Origin: Endozoicomonas sp. 4G
GTDB lineage: Bacteria > Pseudomonadota > Gammaproteobacteria > Pseudomonadales > Endozoicomonadaceae
NCBI RefSeq assembly: GCF_023822025.1
Contig: NZ_CP082909.1
Coordinates: 5,624,001-5,688,000, forward strand
Direction of reading: 5' to 3'
DNA: 64,000 bases
Below the pieces are notes generated by a model, which was not told where the DNA came from, did no database searches, and worked only from the letters and a program-made list of their open reading frames with translations. A program made the position numbers and the translations under genes. Of this stretch, positions 44,600 through 52,508 are shown piece after piece. The number at the start of each line of letters is the position of its first letter. The first letter of the stretch is position 1.

Positions 44600-45826
44600 T
44601 CAAACCAACATCTCTTTCACTTCAGGATGACTCAAGAACTGCTGAGGACTAGCCGTAGCCCCATAAGCCCCAGACTGAAATACCACAACCAGATCACCCA
44701 CCTCTGCCACCGGTAGCTCCAGCTTGGCACCAACAATATCCAGGGGAGTGCATAACGGCCCTACAATCTCAACGGTTTCCTTCTCTTCCGATGTGACTCG
44801 ATTGGCAATCAGGACTGGGTAGTTTTTCCGGATCACCTGACCAAAATTGCCAGAGTTCGACAAATTATGATGCAGCCCGCCATCGGTCATCAGGAACGTC
44901 TGGCCCCTGGATACTTTTTTATCGGTAATCTGACAGAGGTAGTAACCCGCTTCGCCCACCAGGTATCGGCCCAACTCCATAACAATCTCAGCGTTTTTGA
45001 ATCGGCCCGTGCGTGCGTCCATCAACTTTTGAAGATGCTCAGCAACGGGCACAACATCCAGCATCTGCTCACCCGGAAAATAGGGAATCCCGAGACCGCC
45101 ACCAATGTTGATATGCCGGACCGGAGCAGGAGCCAGCTCACAGAGTCGTGTAGCCAGCTCAAAGGTTTTAGCATGAGCCTCAATCAACGCATCCGGTTTT
45201 AGATTCTGGGATCCGGAGAAAATATGAAAACCATAAAAATCTACTTTTTCGGTATCCAGCCCAGATAACACGTCAGGCATTAATTCTGCATCAATACCAA
45301 ACTGCTTTGGCCCTCCGGCCATTTTCATGCCGGACGACTTGAGTTCAAAGTCTGGGTTAACGCGCAAAGCGATTCTGGGCTTTATCTGCAACTCAGAGGA
45401 AAGTTGGTAAAGCCTTTCCAGCTCCAGGCTGGATTCAACATTAATCACGATATTGGCTGCCACAGCTGCCCTGAGTTCTTCGACTCTTTTTGCGGGGCCG
45501 GCAAAGCTGATTGTTTCAGGATCAATACCCGAACCTATAGCTACCACCATTTCTCTCTGGGAGGCCACGTCCAGGCCATCTACAAGTCCTGCCATATGAT
45601 AAACAACAGCAGGCAATGGATTCGCTTTGATCGCATAATGCAGCTTTAAGTCAGAGGGCATCACTGAGCGCAGCGATTGTACCCGCTCAGTCAGTGCATT
45701 TCTGTCGTATATATAACAGGGTGTTCCGCCCGCCATGGCCACCAGTTGATTTGCAGGGCGACCCGCTATTTGAAGAACATTGTCTTTTACTGCAATTCGC
45801 TGCAGACGATCATGCTGCTTGCTCAT
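44600..45826 (-). CDS. PLP-dependent decarboxylase, exosortase-associated type
   Basis: A 408-residue fold III decarboxylase of the ornithine/diaminopimelate group: the PLP-lysine loop HYAIKANPLPAVV (about 62-74), GGGLGIPYFPGE, and the substrate Cys region GPLCTPLDIV. It most resembles the family named for exosortase A-associated clusters. It overlaps the ligase gene by 4 bases, so the two are co-translated. A likely role is making an amine or D-amino acid-like unit that the ligase and the acyl carrier protein use. No exosortase is in view. Confidence 0.85.
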   Translation of the reverse strand: MSKQHDRLQRIAVKDNVLQIAGRPANQLVAMAGGTPCYIYDRNALTERVQSLRSVMPSDLKLHYAIKANPLPAVVYHMAGLVDGLDVASQREMVVAIGSGIDPETISFAGPAKRVEELRAAVAANIVINVESSLELERLYQLSSELQIKPRIALRVNPDFELKSSGMKMAGGPKQFGIDAELMPDVLSGLDTEKVDFYGFHIFSGSQNLKPDALIEAHAKTFELATRLCELAPAPVRHINIGGGLGIPYFPGEQMLDVVPVAEHLQKLMDARTGRFKNAEIVMELGRYLVGEAGYYLCQITDKKVSRGQTFLMTDGGLHHNLSNSGNFGQVIRKNYPVLIANRVTSEEKETVEIVGPLCTPLDIVGAKLELPVAEVGDLVVVFQSGAYGATASPQQFLSHPEVKEMLV

Positions 45827-47409
45827 TTGTTTTCTCCGGATACAAACAGATGTTCATACTCTGCAGCCAGGGCTTTGCGGTCTATCTTGCCGTTAGGATT
45901 TCTGGCTAATGAAGGTTGAGTAATAACCCGTGAGGGCACCATATAGGATGGCATGTGTTTCTGGTAATGCTTGATCACTGCTTTTTCTTCAACAGGCTCA
46001 TCCGTCGCTGATACCACGATCAGCACAATAGCCTGCCCCAGCCGGTGATGGGGGACACCGATAGCGGCCACTTCGGCTACCATGCCCGATGTGTACATCA
46101 GTTCCTCAAGCTCACTGGGACTGACCCGGTAGCCCGATGTCTTGATCATGTCGTCTTTGCGTCCAACAAAATACAAATAACCGTCTTCATCCTGAGTAAC
46201 CACATCACCGGACCAGACCGCCAGCTCTGGCGTTGGGATTTCCTGAATAGACAAAGGGGCGGGTTTGAAGCGCTCTCTGGTTCGTTCAGTATCATTCCAG
46301 TAGCCCAGTGCCACCAGGCTTCCCCGATGAACCAGTTCTCCCGGCTCATGGGGTTTACAGGGCAGTCCGCTTTCATTAATAACAAGTAACTCAGCATTGG
46401 GAATGGCTTTGCCCATAGAGCCCGGACGACGGTCGACTTCTTCTGGTGGCAGATAACTGGACCGAAAGGCTTCCGTCAGGCCATACATTAAATAGGGTGA
46501 AGCCTGCGGCATTTTGTTTCTGAGCGCAGCCAGGGTTGACGATGGCATCGCACCACCAGAATTGGTGAAATACCTCAAACTTTTTGAGGCTTCTTCAGGC
46601 CAATTCATTTCAGACAGTTGCACCCAGAGGGGAGGCACCAGGGCCAGGCCGGTAATATTTTGTTGAGCCACCTGTTTGATGATGTCTCCAGGCAACAGGT
46701 ATTCCAGCAGATAGCAACTGGCACCGGAAGCAAAGGCAGTGGTCAGTTGACTGAAACCATAGTCAAAACTAAACGGCAGTACACATAAAAGCCGGTCCCG
46801 GTGGGTATTTTCAAGATATTCAGAAACACTGTAAGCGCCGGTCACCATATTACGATGAGACAGTACAACTCCCTTGGGTTTACCGGTGCTTCCGGAGGTG
46901 TAGAGAATCGCTGCCATATCCATATCAATCGCGGGCGGCTGAGACCAGGCGTTCTCTTCCTTCAGGAAGTCAGACCAGGCAATAACCTGAGTACTGTTAT
47001 TCTCTTCAGCGTGCCCATCCACCAACACAACATGACGTAGATCGTGGCAATCAGTCAGGCTGGCCTCCATCTGCTTGAAGCGAGCCTTGTTGGTGATCAG
47101 AACTCTGGCTTTACAGTCCGTCAGAATATGCAACACCTGAGGCGCTTTTAACACCGGATTGACAGGCACCATGACACCACCGGCAGCCGTTGTTCCAAAA
47201 TAACTGAACACCGCTTCAGCAGTTTTTGGCAGGTAAACCGCCACCCTCTCATGTCTGGATAAACCCAGGCTCTGCAAGCCAGAGGCCACACTTTTTACAT
47301 GCCGGGCAACCGAAACATAATCATACCACTGAGATTTCACTCCCAGGGCGCTGGACAGAGGTGCTTTTTCAGCTTGGTCAAACAGTAACTGATGTAACAG
47401 CTGGCTCAT
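45823..47409 (-). CDS. Acyl-CoA ligase (AMP-forming), exosortase-associated type
   Basis: A member of the ANL superfamily that adenylates an acid and transfers it to CoA or a carrier protein. The start is placed at 47409 (MSQLLHQLLFDQAEKAP), giving 528 residues, since the longer frame runs into the dispersed A repeat. Signatures are ILYTSGSTGKPKGVVLSH, YLMYGLTEAFRSSYLPPEE, GRKDDMIKTSGYRVSPSELE and the catalytic Lys in NPNGKIDRKAL. With the adjacent decarboxylase and the acyl carrier protein at 43102 it forms a plausible activation, loading and modification set. Confidence 0.88.
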   Translation of the reverse strand: MSQLLHQLLFDQAEKAPLSSALGVKSQWYDYVSVARHVKSVASGLQSLGLSRHERVAVYLPKTAEAVFSYFGTTAAGGVMVPVNPVLKAPQVLHILTDCKARVLITNKARFKQMEASLTDCHDLRHVVLVDGHAEENNSTQVIAWSDFLKEENAWSQPPAIDMDMAAILYTSGSTGKPKGVVLSHRNMVTGAYSVSEYLENTHRDRLLCVLPFSFDYGFSQLTTAFASGASCYLLEYLLPGDIIKQVAQQNITGLALVPPLWVQLSEMNWPEEASKSLRYFTNSGGAMPSSTLAALRNKMPQASPYLMYGLTEAFRSSYLPPEEVDRRPGSMGKAIPNAELLVINESGLPCKPHEPGELVHRGSLVALGYWNDTERTRERFKPAPLSIQEIPTPELAVWSGDVVTQDEDGYLYFVGRKDDMIKTSGYRVSPSELEELMYTSGMVAEVAAIGVPHHRLGQAIVLIVVSATDEPVEEKAVIKHYQKHMPSYMVPSRVITQPSLARNPNGKIDRKALAAEYEHLFVSGENK

Positions 47410-47452
47410 GCATGGATCCGTACTATCTTTACCGATCGGGCATTGTAACAAA

Positions 47453-47640
47453 GTTGGATTTTGAAAAGTACGGCAGTTTTGAGCGGCTTGCGTTTTCCGA
47501 TCATCTTGCTGCATTGACCCACAGACCTGCAATAGTGCCCATTCTAATCAGTAGCGAGTGGTCACGGTTGCAGGTTTTTTTGCGTTTTAAGTGGGGGGGG
47601 GAGCTGGATAACCTGAATGCTTCAGGCAAGATGGCAGGCA
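47453..47640. repeat. Dispersed repeat A, copy 1
   Basis: About 188 bp that recur at 49961-50144 with the same orientation and many scattered changes. Both begin TTGGATTTTGAAAAG and end around CTTCAGGCAAGATGG. Each copy lies just upstream of plus-strand payload genes. The sequence lacks a complete ORF. It may be the end of an insertion element. Confidence 0.8.
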
Positions 47641-47657
47641 CGAAAAGAGGAAAAAAT

Positions 47658-47909
47658 ATGAGTTTTACGATCGAAGGTACAGATTGCATGCCCCCGGTTT
47701 CTGGTGGCTATTTGATCATCAGCCTTGATGGTAAGGAATTCTATATTGTTAGTGTACCTTCTCCAGTGCTTAGAGCCGACAGGAGTCGGGATAGTGTTGC
47801 TGAGAACTACGATACTGTTAAAGACCCGGATGGAAACGAATTTTCGATCAATGTTTGGTCTTCAAATGTTGGTGTTGACTGGGAAATTGACGTAAAAGCG
47901 TCAGATTAA
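47658..47909 (+). CDS. Small hypothetical protein (cassette 1 payload)
   Basis: I start this at the ATG at 47658, with AGAGGA 8 bases before it, giving an 83-residue protein; the longer frame from 47226 runs backwards through the ligase gene and repeat A and is not coding. The protein (MSFTIEGTDCMPPVSGGYLI...) looks beta-rich and acidic, with a segment TVKDPDGNEFSINVWSSN, and has no signal peptide. I recognise no family. It lies between repeats A and B, as the DUF3800 pair does in the second cassette. Confidence 0.6.
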   Translation: MSFTIEGTDCMPPVSGGYLIISLDGKEFYIVSVPSPVLRADRSRDSVAENYDTVKDPDGNEFSINVWSSNVGVDWEIDVKASD

Positions 47910-48021
47910 ATAAATGAAGGTGAATTGAAAGATCGTATTGATGTGGAGTATCAAGCCAATGACTTCTAATCAATACATCCCAGCCAATTTTTTGAGACGT
48001 TTAAAGAAGGTATTCAGCCTT

Positions 48022-48135
48022 AAAAGAATAAAGGCGCCGCACTTGTTTATACGACGCCTTCGTTACTCCTTCCACAGCATGGTGGATGAGCTAGTTGAAC
48101 ATTAGTAAGTCATATCGGAATAATCAACAGAGCTT
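48022..48135. repeat. Dispersed repeat B, copy 1
   Basis: About 114 bp, recurring at 51429-51545. It begins with a hairpin (AAGGCG...CGCCTT) and continues CGTTACTCCTTCCACAGCAT and AACATTAGTAAGTCAT in both copies. It lies 3' of the payload gene in each cassette and may end transcription. Confidence 0.82.
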
Positions 48136-48141
48136 TACCCC

Positions 48142-48168
48142 TCGTTCCCACGCTCTGCATGGAGCGAG
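48142..48168. repeat. REP-like hairpin (copy 2)
   Basis: CTCGTTCCCACGCTCTGCAT followed by GGAGCGAG, a copy of the dispersed hairpin that has lost two G in its right arm. It directly abuts the end of repeat B. Confidence 0.65.
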
Positions 48169-48173
48169 TCAAA

Positions 48174-48674
48174 TTACTTATAAATGTTTACTCCGTTTAG
48201 TGGTTCCCAATCTTCATTTATAACCTGTTCATAGCTCCAAGGGCATTCATTAGGAAAGCTATCTTGAGTGAGCTTTTGATTCGCGTGAACATGCTTATTC
48301 ATCTGTTTAATAGCACGCCGTTTCGCTTCGGGATAAATATTGGCCAACGCTTCTTCGCAAACGTGCTGTACGCTCTTGTGCTTCTTAATCACACGCTGAA
48401 TATCACTTCTACGATTACTAATACTGGTTAACCAGCTAGGAATAAAGTGTGTATTACACCCATCTTTCAACACGGTCGTTTGATACTCACATTTGAGTAA
48501 ATGAAGCACCAGGTTAACAAGAAAGGATTCCAGCTTGTCAATTTCATCCTCTCTACTCATTTCCAATTCCGCAATAAGGTTATCAAGGTCAAGTTCACTA
48601 AACTGTTTATTAGCTAACAAATTTGCTTGTTGACCAAGCCACTGATGATAATCAGTTTCGTATAAATTACTCAT
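48174..48674 (-). CDS. DUF29 family protein
   Basis: A 166-residue helical protein of the DUF29 group: the N-terminal YETDYHQWLGQQANLL, the central LDLDNLIAELEMSREDEIDK and LVNLVLHLLKCEYQ are its landmarks, with the usual length of 140-160 residues. DUF29 proteins often come in several copies in genomes with many repeats; their role is not known. Its ATG overlaps the stop of a truncated sister copy just upstream (48667-48718), so this was once a tandem pair. Confidence 0.8.
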   Translation of the reverse strand: MSNLYETDYHQWLGQQANLLANKQFSELDLDNLIAELEMSREDEIDKLESFLVNLVLHLLKCEYQTTVLKDGCNTHFIPSWLTSISNRRSDIQRVIKKHKSVQHVCEEALANIYPEAKRRAIKQMNKHVHANQKLTQDSFPNECPWSYEQVINEDWEPLNGVNIYK

Positions 48675-48718
48675 AACTGTTCACTCCATTTAACGGATAC
48701 CATTCTCCAGCCATCAAC
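48667..48718 (-). pseudogene. Tail of a second DUF29 copy
   Basis: The minus strand reads LMAGEWYPLNGVNSYE and a TAA just upstream of, and overlapping, the DUF29 start. This matches the end of the intact DUF29 (NEDWEPLNGVNIYK). Everything upstream of this tail has been replaced by a gene-free stretch with a REP-like hairpin. Confidence 0.65.
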
Positions 48719-48801
48719 CGCTCCCTCCCAGTCGCGCTCCAGGCGCTTGGTGGGATACCCCCCATCCCTGGGGATAAGTCGGCCAGCAGGTCTGAGCTTC
48801 A

Positions 48802-48832
48802 CCTCGTTCCCACGCTCTGCATGGGAGCGAGG
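48802..48832. repeat. REP-like hairpin (copy 3)
   Basis: CCTCGTTCCCACGCTCTGCA and TGGGAGCGAGG form an 11-bp imperfect stem, a copy of the repeat at 6613, 48142 and 49929. Confidence 0.7.
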
Positions 48833-48844
48833 TAAAACCGCGTT

Positions 48845-49039
48845 CTAGGCGAGCTTGCTGTCGAGCCTGTCAAGACGCTGGTCATGCTCGCTAAGACGCC
48901 GGTCAATCTTTTCTAGCTTATCTGCCACCTTGTCAAGGTACCAGCCAGTCTTTTCTAGTTTATCTGCCACCTTGTCAAAGTGTCGGTCATGCTTGTCTAC
49001 CTGTTCTTCCAGTGTTGCGACTCTTGCCTCAAGGCTCAT
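48845..49039 (-). CDS. Small coiled-coil protein
   Basis: A 64-residue protein that is one continuous coiled coil with heptad-like repeats: HFDKVADKLEKTGWYLDKVA repeats the unit DKVADKLEK twice, then IDRRLSEHDQRLDRLDSKLA. No membrane segment. Its start has AGGAAA a few bases upstream (on the minus strand). Role unknown. A longer coiled-coil protein with a membrane tail lies at 62515. Confidence 0.55.
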   Translation of the reverse strand: MSLEARVATLEEQVDKHDRHFDKVADKLEKTGWYLDKVADKLEKIDRRLSEHDQRLDRLDSKLA

Positions 49040-49390
49040 CGTTTTTCCTCAACTGGATACCCCGTGCTTCTAGTGCGGGGAGGAATGTTGACTTGCCCGT
49101 TAGGGCAAGCCATCACTCTATTTTTGGCGCTTACGCACCGAACCAGGCTTTCGCCAGTAAAGTTCACCTCGACAATGTTAATAGGCGGTTTCTTGATAGC
49201 AGCACTGTGATTAACCCTCAATACACTGTTTAACCACTATCCTTAGAGCTTGGGACTGGTGAAGCATCCCAAGGTAACTATACATTCGCCTTTAATGTAG
49301 CCACTCGAAGTGGCTTAGTCTGGTCACTTACATTTCTGAATTAGAGGCTTTTACAAGCCCCGTCCTTCAGGGCGGGGTTCAGTGACACTG
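49040..49390. mobile_element. IS200/IS605-like remnant without a transposase
   Basis: The stretch is bounded by two GC-rich hairpins, 49060-49080 (CCCCGTGCTTCTAGTGCGGGG, followed by AGGAATGTTGACTT) and 49358-49377 (CCCCGTCCTTCAGGGCGGGG, followed by TTCAGTGAC). These are of the kind found at ends of IS200/IS605 elements and their guide-RNA regions. The inside has short ORFs on both strands but nothing resembling TnpA or TnpB. Probably a decayed or non-autonomous element. Confidence 0.45.
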
Positions 49391-49480
49391 CTTTCCTGTG
49401 TGGTTTTTTGTTCGAGGTTTGAGGATAGCAGTTGAAGAGGGGGCTGCAAGTTGGCTGGCTGGTTTTCAGTCTTACATCTC

Positions 49481-49913
49481 AATGCCCGACCTTGTCCTTT
49501 AGATTAAAGAACGCCCCCAACAAATTGGCATCATTCCTATGCTCAGCAACAGCCACTTCAGTCTCAATGGCAAGAACATCTCGTTTACTATTAATGGCGT
49601 CCAGGGCAGCTTTCAGCTCTTCACCAAACTGAGGCCGTTCAGTAACCCCTCCTGGTACCACAATCAGCTCAGGGTCATAAACACACTGAAGGTTGGTCAG
49701 CAAAACTGACAGATGGGCGTAGAAGGCCGAAACCTCTTCCTGACAGGTTTGATTACCGGAAGCAGCCAGCTCAAACACCTCCTGACCCGACAGTTCGCGG
49801 TTCAATTTTTCAGAAGCCCTGCGTGCCATATTGCCGGTGGAGGCCAGCCAGCTGAAGGACTCCATACGACCCTGTTCATGGTCGTACTGAACCAGCACTC
49901 CAAACTCGCCGCC
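49481..49913 (-). pseudogene. Truncated duplicate of the ROK kinase gene
   Basis: About 433 bp that match 51572-52005 of the intact ROK gene, with scattered base changes. It keeps residues of the C-terminal part (QGRMESFSWLASTGNMARRA through GAFFNLKDKVGH) and lacks the N-terminal half with the ATP site and the last six residues. It cannot encode an active kinase. Its upstream end is joined directly to a REP-like hairpin and repeat A copy 2. Confidence 0.88.
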
Positions 49914-49928
49914 CTACAGGTTTTACCC

Positions 49929-49957
49929 CTCGTTCCCTCGCTCTGCGTGGGAACGAG
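49929..49957. repeat. REP-like hairpin (copy 4)
   Basis: CTCGTTCCCTCGCTCTGCGT followed by GGGAACGAG, the same dispersed hairpin. It sits exactly at the junction between the truncated ROK copy and repeat A copy 2. Confidence 0.7.
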
Positions 49958-49960
49958 CAA

Positions 49961-50144
49961 CTTGGATTTTGAAAAGCACGGTAGTTTTTGAACAGCTTGC
50001 GTTCTTCGATCGTCTTGCTACATTGACTCACAGACTTGCAATAGTGCCCATTCTAATACGTAGCGAGTGGCCACGGTTGCAGGTTTTTTGCGTTTTAAAG
50101 GGGGAGCGTCAGATAATCTCAGTGCTTCAGGCAAGATGGTGGGT
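49961..50144. repeat. Dispersed repeat A, copy 2
   Basis: Second copy of the ~188-bp repeat at 47453-47640, same orientation. It ends 46 bp before the start of the DUF3800 gene. Confidence 0.8.
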
Positions 50145-50189
50145 GTTATCTTACAAATGTAAAAAGACCTGCTGCGAATACAGGTTATC

Positions 50190-50924
50190 ATGACAAACAA
50201 CGGGAGTATTTTCTTGAGCGAGCTTTATAACGTCTATTGCGACGAATCCTGTCATTTGGAAAACGACAGACAGCCCTTTATGGTACTCGGAGCCGTCTGG
50301 TGTCCAGTCAGCAAGCGCAAGGAAATAGCCCGGAGGCTGAGGGAAATTCGCCAGAAGCACGACCTTAACCCACAGATGGAAATTAAATGGACCAGTGTTT
50401 CACCGGCCAAACTGACTTTTTATCTTGATATCCTGGATTATTTTTTTGACGACGACGATTTGCATTTTCGTGGAGTTATAGCTGACAAAAGCGTCCTTAA
50501 TCATAACCTGTTCAGCCAGGATCATGACACTTGGTACTACAAAATGTATTTCACCATGTTGAAGGCTATTTTCGATCCTCAGGCTCATTATCGGATTTAC
50601 TTGGATATTAAAGATACTCAGGGGGGTAACAAGGTTCGTAAACTGCATGACGCTCTTTGTCATAATCTTTATGATTTTTCTCATCATATTGTCCAGAGAG
50701 TGCAACTGGTTGAATCAAAACATGTTGATCTTATGCAGTTGGCTGATTTGTTGATAGGGACTGTGATGTACGCTAATCGTGGAAAATTTAACAGCGTGGC
50801 CAAGCATCAGGTGGTCAAGCGGATGCAACAACGTTCCAGATACAACCTTACACGATCCACTCTTTTGAAAGAGAACAAGAGCAACCTGTTGAAGTGGACA
50901 CCAAACGGGGGAGCTAATGCCTGA
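50190..50924 (+). CDS. DUF3800 domain protein (cassette 2 payload)
   Basis: A 244-residue protein of the DUF3800 family, whose fold is RNase H-like: the N-terminal VYCDESCHLENDRQPFMVLG carries the conserved D-E-S, an Asp lies in YRIYLDIKDTQGG, and VDLMQLADLLIGTVMYANRG is the family's C-terminal motif with acidic metal-binding residues. DUF3800 proteins are often found on mobile elements and near defence genes; nuclease activity is suspected. It overlaps the next gene by 8 bases, so the two form a unit. Confidence 0.85.
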   Translation: MTNNGSIFLSELYNVYCDESCHLENDRQPFMVLGAVWCPVSKRKEIARRLREIRQKHDLNPQMEIKWTSVSPAKLTFYLDILDYFFDDDDLHFRGVIADKSVLNHNLFSQDHDTWYYKMYFTMLKAIFDPQAHYRIYLDIKDTQGGNKVRKLHDALCHNLYDFSHHIVQRVQLVESKHVDLMQLADLLIGTVMYANRGKFNSVAKHQVVKRMQQRSRYNLTRSTLLKENKSNLLKWTPNGGANA

Positions 50925-51420
50925 TATCGCTGAACCAGACTGGCTTCCACCCCTCATTCGCCGTAAAAATTACAGCGCTTGGAATGCTTTTTATGAGGCT
51001 GTTTATCAGCTATTCAGAGCAGATTTTGTAAGCTCCAAACCTTCATTTAAAGGACGCAGGCTTGCGTTAAAACGCCACCCTCTGACTGCGGATGGTAAAG
51101 AAGCAACCTTCAGGCATATGATCACCGAAGGTGAGGTGGAGGAGGACCGGCAGCCTGATATACGACGAATGGAACGCATACGCTGGCCAGCATCGGTTAT
51201 AAACCATTCAGAGGATACTTCAATTAAGGTATGGAGGAACCAGCGTCGCAGGAATGAAACCAGAATTCTACTCTGGCTGGAAAGTCATGAATATCTGGTG
51301 ATCCTCGCTGACCGGAGAGACTACATCCTGCCGTGGACGGCCTATTGTGTTGATAGGGAGCACACAAAACGAAAACTCCAGAGGGAATACGTAAGATACT
51401 GGCAGGGACAGGAAATTTAG
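50917..51420 (+). CDS. Hypothetical partner of the DUF3800 protein
   Basis: A 167-residue basic protein, overlapping the DUF3800 gene by 8 bases. The pattern (RHMITEGEVEEDRQPDIRR, then RRMERIRWPASVINH and YLVILADRRDYILPWTAYC) has the spacing of small RNase- or RelE-like toxin domains ending in a Tyr-Val-Ile core. I cannot confirm this by eye. No signal peptide or membrane segment. The two genes may be an anti-phage or toxin-type pair. It ends 9 bp before repeat B copy 2. Confidence 0.65.
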   Translation: MPDIAEPDWLPPLIRRKNYSAWNAFYEAVYQLFRADFVSSKPSFKGRRLALKRHPLTADGKEATFRHMITEGEVEEDRQPDIRRMERIRWPASVINHSEDTSIKVWRNQRRRNETRILLWLESHEYLVILADRRDYILPWTAYCVDREHTKRKLQREYVRYWQGQEI

Positions 51421-51428
51421 TTGGCTTG

Positions 51429-51545
51429 AAAAGACTAAAGGCGTCACACTTGGTTATGTGACGCCTTCGTTACTCCTTCCACAGCATGGTGGATGAGCTA
51501 ACTGAACATTAGTAAGTCATTTCGGAATAGTCAAGCAGAGCTTGA
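51429..51545. repeat. Dispersed repeat B, copy 2
   Basis: Second copy of the repeat at 48022-48135. It begins with a perfect 11-bp stem (51438-51448 with 51457-51467). Convergent genes end on either side, so the hairpin may terminate both. Confidence 0.85.
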
Positions 51546-51551
51546 GATTTG

Positions 51552-52454
51552 TCAGGCTAAATACTTCCCAAAATGCCCGACCTTGTCCTTCAGATTAAAG
51601 AACGCCCCCAACAAATTAGCATCATTCCTATGCTCAGCAACAGCCACTTCAGTCTCAATGGCAAGAACGTCTCGTTTGCTATTAATGGTGTCCAAAGCAG
51701 CTTTCAACTCTTCACCAAACTGAGGCCGTTCAGTAACCCCTCCTGATACCACAATCAACTCAGGGTCATAAACACACTGAAGGTTGGTCAGCAGAACTGA
51801 AAGGTGGGCGTAGAAAGCATCAACCTCTTCCTGACAGGTTTGATTACCCGACGCAGCCAGCTCAAACACCTCCTGACCCGACAGTTCGCGGTTCAGTTTT
51901 TCAGAAGCCCTGCGTGCCATATTACCCGTGGAGGCCAGCCAGCTGAAGGATTCCATACGGCCCTGTTTATGGTCGTACTGAACCAGCATTCCGAACTCAC
52001 CGCCCAAAAGATGTTTACCCTTGTGCAGTTGTCCTTTTTTGATAACCGCGCCACCGACACCGGTGCCACAGACCACAAACAGCACGTCTTCATAGCCTCT
52101 GGCACTGCCCGCCCTGACTTCTGCCAGCGCCGCACAGTTGGCATCGTTTTCTATGGCTACGGGAATATTGAATTGGCTTTGAAGATCTTCCCGAATATTG
52201 GGGCCATGAATACAGGGAATGGCACTGATACCATGAATCACCCCCTGTTCAGTTACCGCACCGGGAGCACTGATCGCCAGACCTTTGATTTCAAACTCTG
52301 CAGAGACCTGATCAAATACACGACGGATCTCTCCATAGAGCGGTTCAATCTCTCCCTGAGGGGTTGGGAACTTGTTTTTCAGCCTGATGTTTCCCTGTTC
52401 ATCCAGCACTCCGTACTTAACAAAAGTGCCGCCCAGATCGATGGCAAGATACAT
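51552..52454 (-). CDS. ROK family sugar kinase
   Basis: A 300-residue ROK kinase: ATP site MYLAIDLGGTFVKYGVLDE, catalytic Asp in IENDANCAALAE, and GTGVGGAVIKKGQL. The usual zinc motif CxCGxxGCxE is missing; the corresponding loop has QGRMESFSWLASTGN and no Cys. Some sugar-specific ROK kinases also lack it. As last gene of the mannosidase-PTS operon it probably phosphorylates a sugar freed by the mannosidase, such as mannose. Its 3' part is duplicated at 49481-49913. Confidence 0.88.
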   Translation of the reverse strand: MYLAIDLGGTFVKYGVLDEQGNIRLKNKFPTPQGEIEPLYGEIRRVFDQVSAEFEIKGLAISAPGAVTEQGVIHGISAIPCIHGPNIREDLQSQFNIPVAIENDANCAALAEVRAGSARGYEDVLFVVCGTGVGGAVIKKGQLHKGKHLLGGEFGMLVQYDHKQGRMESFSWLASTGNMARRASEKLNRELSGQEVFELAASGNQTCQEEVDAFYAHLSVLLTNLQCVYDPELIVVSGGVTERPQFGEELKAALDTINSKRDVLAIETEVAVAEHRNDANLLGAFFNLKDKVGHFGKYLA

Positions 52455-52508
52455 ATCAACCGTCCCTCGTATTGGTTAAGGGCTGCGGATCATGCAGCCC
52501 TGACGGAA

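Noticed and set aside
47226-47657. Longer start for the gene at 47658
   Set aside because: The added part runs antisense through the ligase gene and repeat A; a good ribosome site precedes 47658.
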